Source: Annona cherimola
Lineage: Eukaryota; Streptophyta; Magnoliopsida; Magnoliales; Annonaceae
Length of the DNA: 64,000 bases
Reading direction: 5' to 3'
NCBI GenBank assembly: GCA_030490835.1
Contig: CM059977.1
Location: forward strand, 22,611,335 to 22,675,334
Made by a program: the position numbers and the translations under genes. The notes beneath the pieces are model-generated. The model did no database searches and had not been told where the DNA came from. It worked only from the letters and a program-made list of their open reading frames with translations. Below, in pieces: positions 1 to 10,767 of the stretch (position 1 is its first letter; every line of letters starts with the position of its first letter).

Positions 1-640
1 ATAACTTGTCAATCCGTTTAGTAACCTATTTACAACTGATTAAAATGTATATAAATGTTTACCTTAAGCCCTAATCAACATCTCTCCTTCCCTCTTCCTC
101 TCTTGTCATCTCTAATCAGCCTCTCTCCTTCCTTCTCCATCTTCGATAATCCCCCCCATCTCTCGCCGCTCCTCGGTATTTTCTTATGCTCTCTCTTACT
201 TGCTCTCCATCCAACCTTTCCTCTCTCCTTTTCTCTTATTTCGCTCCCCATTTCCCTCCCTTCCTTTCCCTCTCCATCCAACTGTCCTCCCCCCCCCCCC
301 TCTCTCTATTTCTCCCTCTTTTAGCTCACTATGTCGTTAATTTATACACCGTGTTGTTATTATGAGCTATATAATTTGTGCACTATATTGTTGTGATTGA
401 TACATACACAACCTATTAACAATTTACCTACTCGTTTATTAAATGAATTGTAGATGGGTTATGGTGAGGTTTTTTTAAATAGATTAATAAACATATTAGG
501 GTTGAAAATTTTTAAATAAGTTAAAATTGAGCTTAAGACTCTAATCCGTCCAAATTCATCCAATCATTGGTTAAAACCTTCATACCTAATTTATCTATGT
601 CACCAGTCTGCTGTTGGATGGGTTAGTTTGGCTTGATCCG
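1..640. other. AT-rich intergenic start with pyrimidine tract
   Basis: No gene is visible. Positions about 79-325 are a strongly strand-biased pyrimidine tract made of CT-rich blocks and one run of ten C. The open frames there encode only Leu/Ser/Pro or Arg/Glu/Lys low-complexity sequence and are not credible proteins. The rest is AT-rich sequence without recognisable structure. Confidence 0.6.
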
Positions 641-661
641 GTTTTAAAGAATGAAATTGTA

Positions 662-1117
662 TATCAATACTGGGTCTTAATTATTTATTTACATCTTCCT
701 ATATAATTATCCTACTTTTCAACTATTTCTATACAACTATACACCTAATCTATCTATTTTAACTTTATTCTTTTTACTCCTCATTATTATCCATATCATG
801 CTATATCATTTTTTACCAATTCAAAATTTTTTACACTAATAACTTTTCATCCAAAGAATGTATTTAGGAAGTGATAAAACTTTTGGATGAAAATTTTTAT
901 ATTTAAAAGTTTTTAAATAAGAGAAAATATGATATAGGATAATGATAAAGAGTAAAAAGAATAAAGTTGAAATTAATAGATTAGTTGTATGTGTAGTTGT
1001 GTAGAAATAACTAAAAAATATGATAAGAAAATGTAAAAAATAATTAAAAATAAGATAATTATGTATATTGAAAACTTTTAATTTAGAAAATTTTCAATGT
1101 AAACCAACACACCCTTA
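662..1117. mobile_element. Two head-to-head Tourist-like MITE copies (family A)
   Basis: Positions about 662-860 are a partial family A copy in forward orientation. It carries the characteristic internal text on small variations of ctacttttcaatcatttcta and ctatctattttaactttat. Positions about 862-1117 are a nearly complete copy in the opposite orientation, ending in aacacaccc followed by TTA. The pair forms an imperfect palindrome about 450 bp long just upstream of the PAR1 promoter. Family A is described under the copy at 42054-42343. Confidence 0.7.
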
Positions 1118-1617
1118 TTAATAAGCCAATAAGTACTTTTTCTTATAACGGAATTACATCGAGTTGACGCACGATCTATGGTAGCATGGGAGTCGTATTT
1201 TGCAGTGATAGCCTCATCCAAATATTTCGGAGCTAAAATTAATTTGCGTTCTTTAATCTAATTCAGTTGAAAGGGCAATTTAATCCTTTATTTGTTATAA
1301 TCAATAATTTAAATCATTTACTGTTTGTATTCACCTGCATTAAAAACTTATTTAAAAAATCCTGTCCTACACAATAAAAAAACGTAATCCTATTCAATTT
1401 TATTTTTAGATTAACAACTGCATTTTTTTAAAAATGAGAATAGTCAGCAAAAGCCTGTCCGAGATCGTCGTTGCTCTAGTAACTGCATGTCAAGCATCCT
1501 TACGGTCTGCAGCCCTGATCACTCGTCCAAACAAACTGCTGGCATAAAAAACGCGATGCCGTTGTCGTTTCCTGCGAATAGCCAAGGTCTTATGGCAGTT
1601 CTTCCAATCTCTCCCGC

Positions 1618-1625
1618 TATATAAA
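1618..1625 (+). promoter_or_regulatory. TATA box of the PAR1-family gene
   Basis: The sequence tatataaa lies 143 bases before the start codon at 1768. This predicts a transcript start near 1650 and a leader of about 115 nt, normal for a plant gene. No other good TATA element sits at a suitable distance. Confidence 0.6.
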
Positions 1626-1767
1626 CCCTCCAAGCCCAACATTCCAATCCCACCCAAATCCCAATAAAACATATCTCCCTTAAAACCAAATAAATCCTAA
1701 AAAAGAATTTTATAATAATAATAATAATTATTATAATAATTATAATAATAAATAGCCGCAGAATCTC

Positions 1768-4392
1768 ATGGCTTTCTCCCCCTTTCTCAAATCTCTATCT
1801 TTTCTACTTGCACTCTCCTCCCTCCAATATGCTCTAGGTGTGTTATTATTTTCATTCGATCAATTCCACTTCATGGTTTTTAATTGATTTCCTAATAACT
1901 AGTTGATTGACAATTAGGTGAGATTATCTGTGACAATCTGCCCAAGGATGTGTGCGCCTTCTCAATCTCATCGACGGGCAAGCGTTGCTCGTTGGAGAGC
2001 AGCGTGCGGACAGGAGGTGCAATGGAGTACGTCTGCAAGACGTCGGAGGTATCTGTGGAGAGGTTGTCAGATTTGATCGAGAAAGACGAGTGCTTGCATG
2101 CATGCGGCGCCGACCGGAACATGGTTGGTATCTCGTCTGACGCTCTTATGGAGCCCCAGTTCATCGCCAAGCTCTGCTCCACCCCTTGCTACCAAGGTTG
2201 CCCCAACATCGTCGATCTTTACTTCCATCTTGCCGCTGGTGAAGGTAATCCCTTTTTTCTCCTTTAAATCACTACCACGTAATTAACTAGAGAAACTCTA
2301 TAGTCTATTAGTGTATATCTGTCCAATAAGTTGTAGAAACAGTTTTTAGAAAATTATGCCAAGACCCTTCTGGTTTTTAAGGGTGGTTTGCAAATACGCA
2401 CATAATTTGATCATAACTGCAAATATACTTACATGGTTTCAGAAATTGCAAATTATCCCACATAGTTTAATCATAATTACAAATAAACTCATTTCATTAT
2501 GGTGCCGTTACTGCATTATGGCGTGTGTATATTTGTGAACGTTTGCAAATTATGCAGGTATATTTGCAATTTTAAAATTTAAGTGGGTATAATTTTTGCA
2601 AATATACATGTATAGGGTGTGTTTGACAATGAGTATAAAATTTCAAGTTAAAACTTTTCAATTTAAAACTTTTCACTCTTCATAATTACTATATTTTTGA
2701 ATTATTTTTTCACATTTTCCTGTACAATCACCCTACTTTTCAATCATTTCTACACAATTATCTATACAGCTAACCTATTTATTTTAACTTTATACTCTTT
2801 ACTCTTCATCATTACTCCTATCATATCACATCATTTGACAACTTTTACTCGTCAAAAATTTTCACCAAAAGTTTTATACATTCCCAAACACACCAATCGT
2901 TTGCAACCCATGCTATGACGGTGCTCTAATGACGTCATAACAGCATGAGTATATTTGTAATTATGATCAAACTATGTAAGAGTAGTTTGCAAAATTTGAA
3001 ACTATGTAGGTATATTTGCAAATTATCTTATTTTTAATTTCGCAATTTATTTCTCTAACTTTTAATTTTGTAAATAAACCCTACATTTATGAAGGAAAAA
3101 TTACCCTGTTGGCAGGTCAAGATTTTAAGTGGTCGTTATAAAATCGCAGCCTTGTATTGCTACTCTTAGATCATATTCCATTTGATCTCAACGACCACCG
3201 GAACTAAGTGTTTTTTTGGTTAATTTAATAATTCTTAAATTTATGTTCAAATCTATCACGTGACTTAATTAGTCATCAAGATAAAGTGAGGTATCGTCTA
3301 GGAGCACAATTGTAATAAATTTTGCAAAATAAACTTTAAAAGTATTGTCTACAGAATCCGTAATGGATAAAAAACGAAACAAATTTTGTAGTTATCTGCC
3401 AATCTTATATGATCGTTCGTATTGCCTGGCTGGAAAATTATGTTTAAAACTTTTATACAGGTTCTATTTAGTTTTTATTTCATGTAAAATATCGAAAAAA
3501 TGTACAAAATTATCAAATTTTATCAAAAAAATCTAAGTATAGCTCACATATGTATGCAAAGATTTTTTTAAAATTAAAAGACAAAGGGTAATTTGCAAAT
3601 ATACCCATTTAGTTTGATTAAAATTACATATATATCTACATAATTGTAAAAATTGCAAATAACCCTACATAGTTTAACCACAATTGTAAATAACCCTTAC
3701 GCCGTTATGACGCCATTACTTTATAGTCATAGCGTGAGGGTTATTTGCAATTATGGTTAAATTATGTGGGATTTATTTACAAAAATTAAATATACAACTT
3801 AATTTCTGAAATTACAAATACATTTATATAATTTGCATATTTTTACAAATATACTCATGTCGTGATGATGTCAAAACAACATGAGATTATTTACAATTAT
3901 GGTTAAACTGTAATTTATAATTTCGAAAACTATGTAGATTTATTTGCAATTTTAGTGTACTTCCCACCACCTGCCACACTGGATAATGCCTCATTTATAA
4001 ACACCTAATTTTTATTGAATCTTAGTTATAATTATGTTGCAAAATATTGATCAATAATAATAAAAAAAAAAAGCAAATTGATCTTACCCACTGTGGATTT
4101 GGACACAGGCGTCTTCCTGCCTGATCTTTGCGAGGTGCAGCGCACGAGCCCGCACCGCGCTCTGGCCGAGTTTCTGAGCTCCGGAGCCGCACTCGCACCA
4201 GAGGGCGCTGCCGTTGACTCAGGCTACTTCGCATCCGCACCGGATTCCGCTGACCAGTCGTCCTCTTTAAGCTTCCCACCTGAGTCGGCCATCGAGTCGC
4301 CAGGTTACTACTCCTTCCCACCTGAGTCTTCCGAGTCCTCTTCTTTCGCTTATCCTCCGGACTACTCCGCCAACGCTCCCACTTCTGAGTGA
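1768..4392 (+). CDS. PAR1 (photoassimilate-responsive) family secreted protein
   Basis: Three exons, 1768-1837, 1918-2244 and 4109-4392, join in frame with GT-AG borders to give 226 aa. Residues 1-23 form a signal peptide (MAFSPFLKSLSFLLALSSLQ and on), so the product should enter the secretory pathway. The mature part carries the PAR1-family core: CDNLPKDVCAFSISSTGKRC, then YVCKTSEV, DECLHACGADRN, CYQGCPNIVDLYFHLAAGEG and VFLPDLCEVQR, with many conserved cysteines. The C-terminal 60 residues are low-complexity Ser/Pro/Tyr (repeated FPPES or YPPDY units). The family was named for induction by photoassimilate; its biochemical role is unknown. The second intron is 1.86 kb and holds two transposon clusters. 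Family assignment is from recalled conserved text and is secure; function is not. Confidence 0.88.
2378..3040. mobile_element. Long-TIR AT-rich element with a MITE inserted, PAR1 intron 2
   Basis: Variants of the phrase tttgcaaata..acttacatggttt recur on both strands. The left part (about 2378-2615) is matched in reverse by the right part (about 2907-3035), for example tttgatcataa against ttatgatcaaact. A family A MITE (2616-2906) sits between them. This looks like a foldback or Mutator-type MITE interrupted by a younger MITE. The ends are imprecise and no target duplication could be fixed. Confidence 0.5.
2616..2906 (+). mobile_element. Tourist-like MITE, family A
   Basis: The copy starts gggtgtgtttgacaatgag and ends cattcccaaacacacc. 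Between the ends lies the family A body, including aaaacttttcactcttcata, caatcatttctacacaatta and tatcatatcacatcatttga. It is inserted in the long-TIR element of PAR1 intron 2. Confidence 0.75.
3588..3965. mobile_element. Long-TIR AT-rich element, PAR1 intron 2
   Basis: The left arm reads gggtaatttgcaaatatacc.. and includes acatagtttaaccacaattg. The right arm contains aattatggttaaactgt and tatgtagatttatttgcaa, the reverse complement of the same phrases. The centre is an inverted pair around gccgttatgacgcc. It is related to the element at 2378-3040 and to the half element at 24607-24735. No coding capacity is seen. Confidence 0.5.
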
Positions 4393-5466
4393 AGGAATTG
4401 GCCTCTTCGCCAATCCCTTCCCCTTGGAAATCACACGGCGTGCGTGCGTGCGTACATGATCATCATCCAAAGATATTTAGCAAATCATGGAGGGGGATTT
4501 GGGGCCATTTGTTTGGATTTTTTGAGGGCGATATAATTAATTGTGCCACACTGCAACATCCAACATGTTCTTAATTCAATGTGGGCTGCTTCTCTCATCG
4601 ACCTCCTGCCGAGTACTTGTAATGCAGATGGGGCAGATTTGAGGCCTCCTGGTTTTCAGCCCCGAGCTACTTGGATGATGAAGTGGTTTACATTAATTAC
4701 GATTCATGTATGAGGTGTTCTACATATTAAAGATTTACTTTGTCAATTGAAAAAGAGATTCATATATGTTTTACTAATGTATCATGTTTCTTTGCCTTTT
4801 TTAGCAATTAATTAGTGCATAGCAAAATTATCGAGATCGTGGTGAAATGCAGATGAATTCTATATCTTAATTAAAGTTATGCAAATCCCCCGTGTCTGAT
4901 TTATTTGCTTCACCCCACTTTGATCATAAGGCTTGGCTTGCTAACATGTACACGAGAAAAGAAAATTTCCAAATACATATACAAATGGAGATATATTGAT
5001 TAATTTCCAAAGCATTTGCGTTTCCTCACCGTAAAACAAATTTACATATTAAAATGATGAAAAATATTGGCTAAACAGTAATTATAAGGAACAATATGTT
5101 CTATTAGCCTATTGTGAATTATAATTCACTTAGGCCCATTAAATTTAAACCAGAACTGTCATCAACAAACAGTACAACAATAGGCTCTTGTATCAACATT
5201 TGGGTGGAAGTTTTTTCTCGATAGACTGTACGAAGGGAATTTGAGCTTCAAAAAACATGTTGCAAAAACTATCTCGATAGAAACTTCGATTCAAAAACTT
5301 TAATTTTCATTCTCTAGCTCTCTCTCCATTAATTGTGACAAATAAGATAAGCAAAATGTACTACTGGCGCATGCATACGTACCACTTGCAAATGCCTTGA
5401 GGAACTGAAGAAGGCGTAAAGTCAGTCCAACACACATGCTGAGAGCTGAAGAAGCTGCAGGAGGAT
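4393..5466. other. PAR1 3' region and intergenic spacer
   Basis: The first few hundred bases after the PAR1 stop are the likely 3' UTR. The remainder is AT-rich spacer. I see no gene until the MIR393 hairpin on the opposite strand. The two transcripts converge. Confidence 0.5.
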
Positions 5467-5665
5467 GTTTCCAAAGGGATTGCATGATCCCAAGTTTATC
5501 GTCGATCTCTGTCTTTGTTTGCTAGTGCGAAACCCCACGAAATTTCAACATAGTTTGCACGATTATTGCATGATTTGATTTTTTGGGCGTTTGACGAATC
5601 GGATCGGGATGCAGCAAACGGTTGGCGGATCAATGCGATCCCTTTGGATGCTTCACCCAGCAGCA
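5440..5665 (-). ncRNA. MIR393: MIR393 precursor hairpin
   Basis: On the minus strand, 5648-5627 reads TCCAAAGGGATCGCATTGAT followed by CC. That is the 22-nt miR393 guide exactly as known in Arabidopsis. On the 3' arm, 5488-5468 reads ATCATGCAATCCCTTTGGAA followed by A, the expected star strand. The arms pair beyond the duplex (gctgctgggtgaag.. against gctgcaggaggatg..) and a loop of about 140 nt separates them. miR393 directs cleavage of TIR1/AFB auxin-receptor and related bHLH mRNAs (established knowledge). A TATA box lies upstream at about 5749-5757. The short frames across the hairpin are not proteins. Identification rests on a perfect guide match plus a matching star in the right geometry. 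Confidence 0.93.
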
Positions 5666-5746
5666 GAAGAAAAGAACAACGAAGCTAAGCAACATGAATC
5701 TCTCTCGAACCCACCCACGGCCAGATGCAAGAAAGAGCCAAAGGCT

Positions 5747-5758
5747 TATACTTTATAG
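5747..5758 (-). promoter_or_regulatory. TATA box of MIR393
   Basis: The minus strand reads cctctataaagtataag just upstream of the MIR393 hairpin, a good plant TATA element. It predicts a transcript start near 5720, about 70 nt before the guide strand. Confidence 0.55.
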
Positions 5759-5889
5759 AGGCGCGGTCAAATGTACCTGCTCTATTTTTTTATACTTTTA
5801 AATATTTTATTTGTAATTTTAAAATAACAAAGACATTTTTTATGTGCTGACGCGTGAAAGATGCCTTAGTTCAAAAGGGATGTAATGTT

Positions 5890-6165
5890 ATGCATCCGGG
5901 AGCACTTAGTGCATGCGGATATATTTAATCTTTTTATATTTTTTTTGAAAATTCATTTACATAATTATTAATCTAAGTGTATTTAACATGTGAATTTTTA
6001 GATATTTTTAAAAATTTTAAAATCAATGGTATTTTTTATTTTAAAAAATTCAAAAAAATATTAAAAATTTTCAAAAATAGTAAAAATTAATGTCTATTAA
6101 ATACACTTAAATTAACATTTTGTGAAAAAAGTTTCAAAAAATACAAAAAAATAGATCATGCTCTA
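5890..6165. mobile_element. Foldback element with long imperfect arms (family D)
   Basis: An imperfect palindrome about 270 bp long. Its left arm carries gcatgcggatatatttaatc and aagtgtatttaacatgtg. The right arm carries aatacacttaaattaac and ends aaatagatcatgc. Two similar foldback units occur at 15790-16095 and 18395-18640. There is no coding capacity; it is probably a non-autonomous DNA transposon. Ends are approximate. Confidence 0.55.
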
Positions 6166-7539
6166 TTTTAAAAAACGGGTTAAGCAATGGAATGGATCCC
6201 AGCCCTGGTTTATACAAGCACGACGAGCGGATTTTGAAACATAGCTGCTTATTTAGTTGTTTCCCATAAAAAAAATTACTTCAGAGATTTCGGATTTGAG
6301 CAATTACCGTGAATATACATAGGCCACCCAGCGGTGGATCTACGAGATGAACGGCTCGGATTAAGATATTAACAAACCCGAAAACTAGATCCGCCGTTTC
6401 CCTTTTTTAGGATTTCAACGGTCAACGACGGCAAGCGCAACACGTGGACGCTGACACAGCGCTCGAGCAACCTGCCTACCTTTCCGTCTTCTGTACTTTC
6501 TACTTTCCTAGTCGCCCGTGCTACTGCCGCACATTCTCCGAACATAAGCACATGGGTTCAACTCTCCAACTAGATGGATTGCACTCTTGTGCCTGGTTAA
6601 AAGATTTTGTAAAGAGGCTTTTCAAACAAAAAAAAAAAAAAAAAAAAAAAGATTTTTTTAAGAGAAATTCTGTGCTTTAAACATAAGGCTTAAGTCATGC
6701 CCATGTGCCGGGTGACTTAAGTTCAATTGTTGCCCACCTTACTTTGTACGAAGAATTTTTTGTGGCATTCTTTTACCTGATTTTTTAGGAGTATCAACAG
6801 ATTAGGATATTTTAAAAAATATTATTAAGATAAATTAGAAATTAGTTAGATATTTGTAAAATTTGCTAGAAAATTATAAGAATGTTTCGGGCCTTAAACG
6901 TAATATTTATTGAAATGATATAATATATAGCCGTAAAAAAAAAAACATAAGACTTAAGATTTTCTTATTAATAGTATCAATGCCTGGCTTCAAATGTGGT
7001 ATGATTATGGTATGATCAGTACTTAGTTGTCATTATAATAAATTTTATTTTATGTAGCTAATTTTTTAATCGCTGCATTACATGTATTTTGGTGCAAATT
7101 CATTATTTAGTTATAAATACTAATTGGTTTTTTTGAGTAGCAGCATTTGATTTAATATAATCATTTTCTTCATTAATTGCAGTCAAAAGTAATAGTTAAT
7201 GTCTATTAAAATTTGAATATAATTAATATACTACTTAGTTACATTTGTTACATAATACAGCCAAATTAAAAACTGAATAAATTTTATTTTAGAGTGTGTT
7301 AAAGAAACAGTGAGTCGCGTATTTATATGATATTATGAATTTATGATATGGATAGCTATGCTTTTGTTGGGTATGAAATCAAAAGAATTTTTATGGACAT
7401 TGCAAATAGTTAAATACTACTGTCACTTGAAATATGATGTGTATAGTCACTGAAATATGTACGAGAAATCTATGGAGTAATATCTATCCGAATTTCTTAT
7501 TTGAATATTTTATTTATTAATAAAATATTTTTTGAAGCA
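6166..7539. other. AT-rich intergenic spacer with a poly(A) insertion
   Basis: No gene is recognised. The part at 6310-6600 is less AT-rich, but its short open frames resemble nothing known. A poly(A) tract at 6628-6650 is described separately. About 6690-6790 loosely resembles the tRNA-like head of the SINE-like stretch at 40478. Confidence 0.45.
6599..6664 (+). repeat. Poly(A) micro-insertion flanked by 18-bp imperfect repeat
   Basis: A stretch gcttttcaaac followed by poly(A) (6617-6646) lies between aaaagattttgtaaagag (6599-6616) and aaaagatttttttaagag (6647-6664). The repeats match at 16 of 18 bases. This looks like a target duplication made by LINE-type integration of little more than an RNA tail. 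Confidence 0.5.
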
Positions 7540-8252
7540 TTTTGTACTATGATCAAGATTTAATAATAGTGAGAACCCGGATGAGGAACCAATCAAGATT
7601 TTAGATCAAGCAGTAACAAGAACTAATCACTTTCGGTACTTAGGATCAATAGTTCAAGAGAACGGGAAAATCGAGAAAGATATAATACATAGAATTCAAG
7701 CAGGATGGAAAAAATGGAGAAGTGCGTCAGGAATTTTATGTGACCGTCATGTTCCAATCAAACTAAAAGGAAAATTTTATAAGACTGCGATTAGACCTGC
7801 TATGCTTTATGGGGCAGAATGTTGGGCAGTTAAAGAGCAACATATACAAAAAATGAGTGTAGCGGAAATGAGAATGTTAAGGTGGATGAGTGGTAAAACA
7901 AGAAAAGATAAAATTAGGAATGAAGTAATTCGAGCAAACTTAAAAGTGAGACCAATTTATGATAAAATGAGAGAAAATAGATTAAGATGGTTTGGTAATG
8001 TTAAAAGAAGGCCTGAAGTAGCACCGGTTAGGAAAACAGAGTCTATACAAGTAGAAGGTGGTAGGAGAATGAGAGGAATACCCAAAAAAACATAGATAGA
8101 AGTAATTAAACAATATTTAAAAATATTACAAATTACAGAAAATTTAGTCTTAAATTGCCAAGAATGGCGTAACATAATCCATGCAGCCGACCCCACATAG
8201 GTGGAAAATGGCTTATAATGATGATGATGATGATGATTTTGTACTATGATCA
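7540..8252 (+). mobile_element. 5'-truncated RTE-type LINE with 16-bp target duplication
   Basis: The element spans 7556-8236 and is flanked by perfect 16-bp copies of ttttgtactatgatca at 7540-7555 and 8237-8252. One frame encodes the C-terminal end of a plant RTE-clade reverse transcriptase polyprotein. Recognisable text includes HFRYLGSIVQENGKIEKDI, HRIQAGWKKWRSASG, AIRPAMLYGAECWAVK, MSVAEMRMLRWMSGKTRKDK and RENRLRWFGNVKRRP. A stop after PKKT (TAG at about 8093) breaks the frame before the ending QEWRNIIHAADPT. The 3' end is a (TGA)n tail rather than poly(A), as is typical of RTE elements. It is dead: the endonuclease and most of the RT are missing. Confidence 0.92.
7568..8215 (+). pseudogene. 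RTE reverse transcriptase C-terminal remnant
   Basis: The reading frame runs from about 7568 to the in-frame TAG at about 8093 and continues in the same frame as recognisable sequence to about 8210. Only the final part of the RT region and the C-terminal extension remain. A start codon exists at 7802 but is internal to the domain, so no functional protein is expected. See the enclosing LINE for boundaries. Confidence 0.8.
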
Positions 8253-10513
8253 GTGTAGGAAGCATCATGGGTCCAACTTGTGTGTATGTCATAATACATA
8301 TATATGGTGCATCTCCATCTGGAATTCCACAGTGTAAATGCCATGGGACCCCTCAACAGTGCCAACACGTTTTATTCGTGGCTGCACCGATATCTTCATG
8401 AGATTTGTTTTATCTTTTATCTTGGGCATGCAATTCGTTCTTCATTCCCCTTTTTTTCTTTTGTGGAGTCTCCGGCGCATGATGATTGATTATCCTTTTA
8501 CAATAGCTGTAAAAGACGAACATGACAGAAAAATATATTCCTATTTATTACCATTTTGTATGTTTGAAAAGCATATGTGTGACAATGAAATCCATTATCG
8601 CATGTGATCCCTTTCCAGCTGCAATTCACTTTTTCTAGAAAAAGAGTAATTCATGTCTTAAAATGCCATTCCGTACCAGAAGTCATGTTTAAAATACAAT
8701 TTCACGTCTTTTAAACATGCATGTGAATCTGTGATGAGAAATCGAGGAAGAAATTAGTTCAACGAAATGCTATATTGTGTGTTAGCATCAGTGTACTGAC
8801 TGCACATGTGATGCGATATTTAATTACCTCGAATGGTTTGATGATGCAACCCCCATTTTTTGACTCATTTCATAATTAAATTAAACATATACTTCACTTA
8901 GAGTGTTTAAAATTTTTATTTAGTTAAAAAATAAAATTTCATCTAAATCAAAATTGTGTATGGTCTTCATCTATGAACGCATCAAAATATATTTATGAGG
9001 CTGTCACTATATTTTTGGCTCATTTCATAATTAAATTAAAATATACTCCACCCCTTGTACGCGTCAAAATAACTTGATATATTATTTGATTATATATTTG
9101 TTTTAAAATTGTTAATTCAGTATCTAAATAATTTAAAACATTACTCATAAATAAATGAATAATAATTTTATAAAATATCATGACACTATAATGCATGCAG
9201 GAATTGATAGAAAATATTTTTCATAATTTACACATGATTTTATATTCTAAAGCAGTATGACCCACCCAAAAAATGAATTTCAGTACAACATAAATAATGT
9301 TAAACAAAATGATTGAAATGAGTTTCGCAAAATGATTAAAATGAGTTTCTGTATTAAATAAAATGTCTAAATTAAATTTTGATTTAATCATCAAATGGGC
9401 TAAAATGAGACGACACAGACGGTCACTATTAATTATTTGTGGGCTTCCCTTCAGTGTAATCGCATTCAAGTGTGAAATCTCTTAATTTTTCGCACACCAT
9501 GCTGTGTAATCTAAATCCAAGTTATCGAATTTGTTTACTAATATATGTTTGTTAAAATATTAGAAGTCAAGGTGTTCAAATATTTAGGTGAAAAATTAAG
9601 TTTTATCTAAATTAAAGATGTGCATAGACTCCATCCAAGATCAGTATAAAAATTAACATAATAATATTGTTTAATATATATCACACGAAAATGGATTTTT
9701 TATTTTAATCAGTAAACGATAAAATTATATATAATTCTTATTATTGGGCCCACATAATGGTACAAAAATAAAAAATAAAGAAAATAGGGTCGTGCACCGA
9801 GTGAACATTCTGGATCATTATTGTATCTTATAAAGGCATCGGATTTAGATAATAAAATTATTTAATTTATATATTAACTTCAAAGTTATAAATTCAATTT
9901 TTAGTCATCCAAAGTATTATTTTTATATGGTGAATGATTTTAAAAAGTATTATAACTTTTAAATATATTTTTAAACAAATATAAGTGTTTTTCATGATTT
10001 ACTTGTGATTATTTATATTCTAAGCAAGTATAGTCTACCCAAGATTTTAATTAATTAAAATAAATTTTGAAATCATAATAAGATAAATAAGTTTAAACAA
10101 TGAGACCATTTGAATTTTGATTTCATCATCAAAGTAAATTTTTTTAAACAATTTCCACCATAATTTTAATTTTAATGATTTGAGTACTATTAAATCATTT
10201 TCCATACATAAATATGTAAAAATATTATTTAGATTTTATGTACATAATATATTTTAAACTAAATGTAAATAAAAAATCATATTGAAGCTGGCTTAAGCCC
10301 AAACCTTATTTGCAAATTGCACTCTACGTGTTCGGATTTTCGAAAGGAATACTGCTTTTATTGGGTTTTTACTCGAGCCAAGTTTGGGCTAACCCAGCCG
10401 AAACGGCACAACAATTTTTTTTTTTATTTCTTTATCTCACAACTCAAATTATTCTAAATACATTTTTTTTTCCAATCTTGCTCAGGAATGTAAATTTCAC
10501 AAATGTATTTGCA
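8253..10513. repeat. AT-rich desert with diverged dispersed repeats (families C and E)
   Basis: No gene is seen. Two segments, about 9176-9400 and 9955-10150, share diverged phrases such as tttatattctaaagcagtat and gaattttgatttcatcatc, so they are two copies of one old repeat. Segments near 8890-8970 and 9570-9690 carry the family C phrase (ttcatctaaat.., then gtgcatggtc-like text and aatcaa..taataaaat). That phrase also occurs near 21400-21560, 23630-23800 and 55420-55600. Confidence 0.45.
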
Positions 10514-10767
10514 GACGACACTCTTTTTTTTTTATGAGTATTCATACATTACAATCTCAACTGATATTACAATTAAATTATGAGACATTTTTACAATTTG
10601 CTAAAAATTATCCATTATTTCTAAACTTTTCAACTGGTTGACAGTTCCCACAAACTTGAGGAGACTTGCAACGCCACCACTTCAGAAATGCTGCTAGGGA
10701 GATTCGAACCCAGGACCACCCACTTGTGAGGGCATGTCCTACACCACTGAGGTACGGACGACACTCT
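10514..10767 (-). mobile_element. tRNA-derived SINE with 11-bp target duplication
   Basis: Read on the minus strand, the unit starts at 10756 with a tRNA-like head. There is an A-box-like tacctcagtggtgtagg and, about 35 bases on, a perfect B box within gggttcgaatctccc. It continues through a unique body and ends in an A run at about 10525-10535. Flanking copies of gacgacactct lie at 10514-10524 and 10757-10767. A second, diverged copy is at 30759-31037. Length is about 232 bp. It is transcribed by RNA polymerase III in principle and has no coding capacity. Confidence 0.82.

Noticed and set aside
55..324. 89-aa open frame rich in Leu, Ser and Pro (and its antisense partner)
   Set aside because: It lies in a pyrimidine-rich low-complexity tract. 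The peptide simply reflects CT repeats and has no domain or splice context.
5300..5485. 61-aa minus-strand frame starting MQSLWKHPP
   Set aside because: It overlaps the miR393 star and the 3' end of the hairpin; the conserved part is the RNA, not the peptide.
7957..8292. 111-aa minus-strand frame with a His run
   Set aside because: It is antisense to the RTE LINE; the His run is the (TGA)n tail read backwards.
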